From an uncultured Slackia sp. (GTDB lineage: Bacteria; Actinomycetota; Coriobacteriia; Coriobacteriales; Eggerthellaceae), in assembly GCA_900553775.1 (NCBI GenBank), contig USEZ01000033.1, positions 1 to 14,387 of the forward strand: a stretch of DNA of 14,387 nucleotides, written 5' to 3'. Positions 6,949 to 14,387 of the stretch are shown piece after piece. Every line of letters starts with the position of its first letter. The stretch's first letter is position 1. The position numbers and the translations under genes are program-made. Under the pieces are notes generated by a model. That model made no database searches and was not told where the DNA came from. It saw nothing but the letters and a program-made list of their open reading frames with translations.

Positions 6949-6977
6949 TTGCCCCGTGCCGAAAGCGCAGATAGCGT
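6949..6977 (+). promoter_or_regulatory. Weak candidate promoter of the reductase gene
   Basis: TTGCCC (6949-6954) and TAGCGT (6972-6977) are 17 bases apart. Both hexamers deviate from consensus, as expected for a promoter that needs an activator. The implied start near 6984 would place the centre of the 6921-6938 inverted repeat at about -54, a usual place for an activator. This is a weak call. Confidence 0.3.
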
Positions 6978-6987
6978 AAAAGCCCAA

Positions 6988-7050
6988 GCCGCACGGCTGC
7001 GGGCGAAAGAAGCGTCCGCAGCCGTGCGGCCGTCGGTCGGCAGACGACCG
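6988..7050 (+). promoter_or_regulatory. Structured 5' leader with a 15-bp perfect hairpin
   Basis: GCCGCACGGCTGCGG (6988-7002) pairs perfectly with CCGCAGCCGTGCGGC (7016-7030) around a 13-base loop. It is followed by a second stem, CGGTCG (7034-7039) with CGACCG (7045-7050). The pair ends 24 bases before the start codon and 12 bases before the ribosome site GAGGAGGGG (7062-7070). No T-run follows, so this is not a standard terminator. It may affect mRNA stability or translation, or be a protein-binding site in DNA. It matches no riboswitch class I recognise. Confidence 0.5.
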
Positions 7051-7074
7051 CACGTCGATTCGAGGAGGGGTATC

Positions 7075-8883
7075 ATGCATAACGTTTCTCGCAGGAATTT
7101 CATCGCAGGCGGAGCGCTGGCCGCCATCGGCGGCGCTGTTGCGCTGGCGGGATGCGCGCCGCAAGGAGGCAAGACAGACGCGGCGGGCAACGGCATCGCC
7201 GTGGGGTCGGCCATGGGCAAGCATGGGTCGTTTTCCGTCGAGGTATCTTTGAAAGACGGCGCGATCGACCGCATCACGCCGCTCGATTCCCGCGAAACGC
7301 CCGGGCTGGGCGATGCCGCCATGCAAACGCTGACCAAGCAGATCATCGACGGCCAGACGCTCAACGTGGACGCCGTAAGCGGCGCCACCCTGTCGAGCAT
7401 GGCATTCGTAAGCGCCGTCTCCCAGGCGCTCGACGCGCTGGGAGAAAAGCCGAGCGCCTGGGAAAAACGCGACAAGGCGCCGGGTACCGACGCGCCCGTT
7501 CCCGCATCGGTCGATGTGGCCGTCATCGGCGCAGGCGGCGCAGGATTCGCGGCGGCCATCACCGCGGCGAAAGCAGGGGCGTCGGTGGCGCTTTTCGAGA
7601 AGATGGGCGTTTTCGGCGGCGACACCGCGCTTTCCGGCGGCGAGATGGCCGCGCCCGGCAACTGGATCCAAGCGCAGGAAGGCATCGAAGACAGCCCCGA
7701 GGCGCTTGCTTCGGATATGCTCGAAGGAGGCGATCGCAAGGGCGATCCCGCCCTGGTCAAGGTAATCGCCGAAGGCGCGCTCGATTCCTCGCAATGGCTC
7801 ACCTTCGAGGCGGGCGTCTCGTGGAAGCACGACCTCATGCAGTTCGGCGGCCACAATACCAAGCGGTCCATCATCCCCATCACCCACAGCGGGTCGGAGA
7901 TGACCACCAAACTCACCGACCGCGTGCGCGAAATCGACGCAATCGCGCTGTTCAACAACACCCAGGCCACCGAGCTCGTCAAAGACGGCGACGCGATTGC
8001 GGGAATCAAGGTGAAAAACGTCCTCACCGGCGAAGAGACGGACGTTTCATGCAAGGCCGTCGTGCTTGCAACGGGCGGATTCGGCAGCAACGTCGACATG
8101 CGCGTCAAATACAACCCCGCGATGGACGAGAAGATCCTTTCCACCGACTCGGTGGGCGCCACGGGCGACGGCATCGCGATGGGCGAGGCGGCAGGGGCCG
8201 ACCTGGTCGACATGGAATACATCCAAACCTACCCGGTATGCGACCCCGAAACCGGCTCGCTGCTTTACGTGGGAGACGTGCGTCTCGAATACCGCGGCCT
8301 GCTGGTGAACAAAAAGGGCGAACGCTTCGTCGAAGAGCTCGACCGCCGCGATGTGATTTCGAACGCCATCGTCGAGCAGACCGATTCGATCGCCTACGTG
8401 CTGTTCAACCAGGAAGGCGCCGATGAAACGGGTCTTTTGCGGACCCATAGCGACGAATACGAGAACTGCGAAGCGCGCGGCGTCGTGGCGAAGGGCGACA
8501 CGATCGACGAGGTGTGCGAAACCATGGGCGTAGACGCCGCCGGCACGAAGGCCACGATTGAAGCCTGGAACGCATACTGCAAGCAAGGCAGCGATCCCGA
8601 CTGGAACTATCGCGGCACGATGAACCCGATCGAAGAGGGCCCCTACTACCTTCTCGCCTGCAAGCCTGCCGTCCACTACACCATGGGCGGCCTGCGCATC
8701 GACCCGTCTGCCGAGGTTCTCAACCCCGACGGCAATCCAATCGGCGGCCTGTACGCCGCAGGCGAAGTAGCCGGCCACAAGATGGGAACCAACCGTCTGG
8801 GGTCGTGCTCGATGTCGGATATCTACACCTTCGGCCGCATCGCAGGCAAAAACGCAGCCGGCCACGCCGGCTTCGGCGCTTAA
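7075..8883 (+). CDS. Tat-exported flavinylated FMN/FAD reductase, fumarate-reductase family
   Basis: This 602-residue reductase very likely works outside the membrane. It has a twin-arginine signal SRRNFIAGG (5-13) with a lipobox LAGC (Cys27). An FMN-binding domain (about 38-120) carries SGAT (102-105), the motif whose Thr105 is covalently flavinylated by ApbE. A FAD_binding_2 domain starts with VIGAGGAG (150-157). Likely catalytic residues, by analogy to flavocytochrome c fumarate reductase, are His260 (GGHNTKR), Arg424/425 (ELDRRD), His534 (PAVHYTMGG) and Arg574 (GTNRLG). The acceptor could be fumarate or another enoate; it is not deducible here. The usual GGNA after NRL is GSCSM (576-580). 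ATG 7075 follows GAGGAGGGG. The divergent LuxR-type gene suggests substrate-induced anaerobic respiration. There is no haem domain, so electrons must come from a quinol- or flavin-based partner elsewhere. Confidence 0.93.
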   Translation: MHNVSRRNFIAGGALAAIGGAVALAGCAPQGGKTDAAGNGIAVGSAMGKHGSFSVEVSLKDGAIDRITPLDSRETPGLGDAAMQTLTKQIIDGQTLNVDAVSGATLSSMAFVSAVSQALDALGEKPSAWEKRDKAPGTDAPVPASVDVAVIGAGGAGFAAAITAAKAGASVALFEKMGVFGGDTALSGGEMAAPGNWIQAQEGIEDSPEALASDMLEGGDRKGDPALVKVIAEGALDSSQWLTFEAGVSWKHDLMQFGGHNTKRSIIPITHSGSEMTTKLTDRVREIDAIALFNNTQATELVKDGDAIAGIKVKNVLTGEETDVSCKAVVLATGGFGSNVDMRVKYNPAMDEKILSTDSVGATGDGIAMGEAAGADLVDMEYIQTYPVCDPETGSLLYVGDVRLEYRGLLVNKKGERFVEELDRRDVISNAIVEQTDSIAYVLFNQEGADETGLLRTHSDEYENCEARGVVAKGDTIDEVCETMGVDAAGTKATIEAWNAYCKQGSDPDWNYRGTMNPIEEGPYYLLACKPAVHYTMGGLRIDPSAEVLNPDGNPIGGLYAAGEVAGHKMGTNRLGSCSMSDIYTFGRIAGKNAAGHAGFGA

Positions 8884-8966
8884 AACCTCCGCGCCCGCCG
8901 TCCCGAGCCCCTCCTTCTTCATACTCGGGCCGCGCCGGGCATCAGGCGCCACGATACGGCGCATCG

Positions 8967-9008
8967 AAAAACGGCCCCGTCTGCGCGCTTGCAGGCGAGG
9001 CCGTTTTC
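8967..9008. terminator. Bidirectional terminator between convergent genes
   Basis: AAAACGGCC (8968-8976) pairs with GGCCGTTTT (8999-9007). Across a single C/A mismatch the stem continues inward as CGTCTGC with GCAGGCG (one G-T pair), capped by a short loop. The A-run on one side and T-run on the other make it usable in both directions. It lies 84 bases after the reductase stop and 92 bases after the amidohydrolase stop on the opposite strand. Confidence 0.85.
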
Positions 9009-9100
9009 AAATGCGCGGCGATGAAGCCCGATGCCGAAGCGGTTCCCATGAAACGCCTCCGGCACAACAAGGAATGCATTGCGCCGTTACATGACGAACG

Positions 9101-10315
9101 CTATTCGTTCAAAAAGTCGATCGCGTATTGGGCCGAGAGCATCGAGCCTTTCGCCAGCACGCTTTCGTCGATGCGGTAATAGCAGCTGTGCTGGGCATGC
9201 ACCGCATCGATATGCGGATTGCGGCAGCCCAGAAACACGAAGGCGCCGGGAACGCGGTCGAGGTATTCCGCGAAATCCTCGCCGGCAAGCGTTCCCTCGT
9301 AATCGCACAGCGCCTCTTTCCCGAAGAGCTTTTCCACGCTGCGCTGGGCCCGATAGGCGCTTTCCTCATCGTTGGCAAGCCCCGCATTGCCCGCCTCGTA
9401 GGTCAACTTCGCCGTGGCGCCGAATGCGCCGGCCGAACGGTCGATCAGGCGTTTCAGGCGTTCTGGCATGGCCTTGCGGGTCTTCGTGCTCCAGGTTCGC
9501 ACCGTGCCCGTCAGATAGGCCGATCCCGCCATGATGTTGCGCGCGTTGCCGCCGTGCACCTCGCCCACGGTGACCACCAGCGGTTCGAATGGAGAGATGT
9601 CGCGGCTGACCAGCACCTGCAGGGCAACTACCAGCTCGGCGGCGACCACCACGGCATCGACGCCCTTGTGGGGCATGGAGCCGTGCGCGCTCACGCCGTC
9701 GATGTCGACTCTGAACCAGTCGGTATGCGCCATGCGCTGGCCGGGGGCGGCGGAAATCTTGCCCGCGTCTATTTCGCTCCAAATGTGCATGCCGAAGATG
9801 CCGTCCACCCCGTCGAGGGCGCCCGCGCGAATCATCATGCGCGAGCCGATGGAGATCTCTTCGGCAGGCTGGAATATCAGGCGCACTTCGCCGTGAATGC
9901 AGTCGCGCATCCGCATGAGGATGCGCGCGGCGCCGAGCATCATCGAAATATGGCAGTCGTGGCCGCACGCATGCATGACGCCGGTGTTCTCGGATTCGTA
10001 CGGAAGGCCCGTGCGCTCATGCACCGGCAAAGCATCGATGTCGGCGCGCAAGGCGATGCGACGGCGCGGGCTTCCCTGCTCGTCGTAGGCGTCGTCGGCC
10101 GTTCCCGCGATAGTGGCGATGACGCCCGTTTTCGCCACGCGCTCATACGGGATGCCCATGCGCGCAAGACGGGCGCAGATGGTTCCGGCCGTGCTGACTT
10201 CTTTGCCCGAAAGCTCAGGATGCGCGTGGAAATAGCGTCTATCCGCCACGATGGTGTCTTCCGTCGCTGCGGCGATTTCCTTGATACGCTCGGTGACCTG
10301 CTCGTCGATTGCCAT
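9101..10315 (-). CDS. M20D-family metallo-amidohydrolase / carboxypeptidase
   Basis: A 404-residue cytoplasmic hydrolase of the M20D group (hippurate, N-acyl-amino-acid or IAA-amino-acid hydrolases, and aminobenzoyl-glutamate or acetyl-diaminopimelate deacylases). The di-metal ligands are visible: Cys117 and His119 in HACGHD, Glu152/153 in QPAEE with Glu153 the likely ligand and Glu152 the base, His177 in GMHIW, and His376 in AQHSCYY near the C-terminus. The dimerisation (lid) domain spans about 190-305 and includes VSAHGSMPHKGVD. There is no signal peptide. The ATG at 10315 is preceded by AAGGAG at a spacing of eight; the longer open frame to 10402 has no such site. It converges on the reductase gene and is transcribed away from rpoC. 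The exact N-acyl substrate cannot be inferred. No clear promoter was identified in the 10316-10470 region. Confidence 0.93.
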   Translation of the reverse strand: MAIDEQVTERIKEIAAATEDTIVADRRYFHAHPELSGKEVSTAGTICARLARMGIPYERVAKTGVIATIAGTADDAYDEQGSPRRRIALRADIDALPVHERTGLPYESENTGVMHACGHDCHISMMLGAARILMRMRDCIHGEVRLIFQPAEEISIGSRMMIRAGALDGVDGIFGMHIWSEIDAGKISAAPGQRMAHTDWFRVDIDGVSAHGSMPHKGVDAVVVAAELVVALQVLVSRDISPFEPLVVTVGEVHGGNARNIMAGSAYLTGTVRTWSTKTRKAMPERLKRLIDRSAGAFGATAKLTYEAGNAGLANDEESAYRAQRSVEKLFGKEALCDYEGTLAGEDFAEYLDRVPGAFVFLGCRNPHIDAVHAQHSCYYRIDESVLAKGSMLSAQYAIDFLNE

Positions 10316-10470
10316 GATGCATGCTCCTTCGCAGCGCGGACGCCTCGGAAACCCCCCGAAGCGCCCGCGTTTTGCCGTCTGCTCTTTTCCCCACCCTACC
10401 ACAAGGCTGCGACCACGCCTTATTCAATACGGCGAATACTCACGAATGGGACATGAGAAAAGATGAATAA

Positions 10471-10504
10471 CGAAAGAAGGCGACCCGCAGGCCGCCTTCT
10501 TTCG
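10471..10504 (-). terminator. Rho-independent terminator of rpoC
   Basis: A perfect 12-bp stem, CGAAAGAAGGCG (10471-10482) with CGCCTTCTTTCG (10493-10504), encloses a 10-base loop. On the minus strand it is followed by TTATTCATCTTTTC. It begins 22 bases after the rpoC stop codon and closes the rpoBC transcription unit. Confidence 0.88.
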
Positions 10505-10526
10505 TCGCGAGGGATCGGACCCCTCG

Positions 10527-14387
<3,861 letters not shown>

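Noticed and set aside
6924..8222. A 432-codon open frame on the minus strand.
   Set aside because: It is antisense to the reductase gene, with Ser/Pro/Ala-rich translation and no recognisable domain.
9128..10456. A 442-codon open frame on the plus strand.
   Set aside because: It is antisense to the M20D hydrolase, which has all its metal ligands. The translation is His/Arg/Ala-rich shadow sequence.

Overview
The window looks like chromosomal DNA of an anaerobic, high-GC actinobacterium of the Coriobacteriia, most likely Eggerthellaceae. The evidence is a 16S rRNA 5' end with the motif typical of Actinobacteria, a type III glutamine synthetase, and a membrane-embedded LuxR-type regulator divergent from a Tat-exported FMN/FAD reductase. 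That last arrangement is a hallmark of Eggerthella and Gordonibacter relatives. The genus cannot be settled from the sequence alone.

Layout. Bases 1-61 are the 5' end of a 16S rRNA gene on the minus strand. It is preceded (61-342) by a hairpin-rich leader, a near-consensus promoter and a strong UP element. Bases 343-480 are AT-rich and without a gene. A decayed IS3-family (IS150-like) transposase OrfA lies at about 480-748 (-) and abuts or overlaps the start of an SLC13/ArsB-type anion permease (732-1871, +). A small membrane-anchored protein of unknown function (2100-2555, +) follows and ends at a clear terminator. Minus-strand genes come next: a small glycine-rich membrane protein (2682-2978), type III glutamine synthetase glnN (3127-5217) and a multi-spanning LuxR-type regulator (5420-6832). 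Divergent from the regulator is a Tat-lipoprotein FMN/FAD fumarate-reductase-like enzyme (7075-8883, +). The 242-base control region between them holds two divergent promoters, an inverted repeat and a highly structured leader. An M20D amidohydrolase (9101-10315, -) converges on the reductase across a long terminator hairpin. The rest of the window is rpoC (10527 to beyond 14387, -), lacking its 5' end.

How the genes relate. The regulator and reductase form one likely module for anaerobic respiration on an unidentified organic acceptor. The permease, glutamine synthetase and peptidase are metabolic genes with no obvious link to it. The most striking observation is in rpoC. After the conserved beta' core the protein carries a 222-residue extension. 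It contains a domain that aligns without gaps to the C-terminal domain of the RNA polymerase alpha subunit and keeps most of the residues that read UP elements. The rRNA promoter at the other end of the window has a textbook UP element, so the two observations may be connected.
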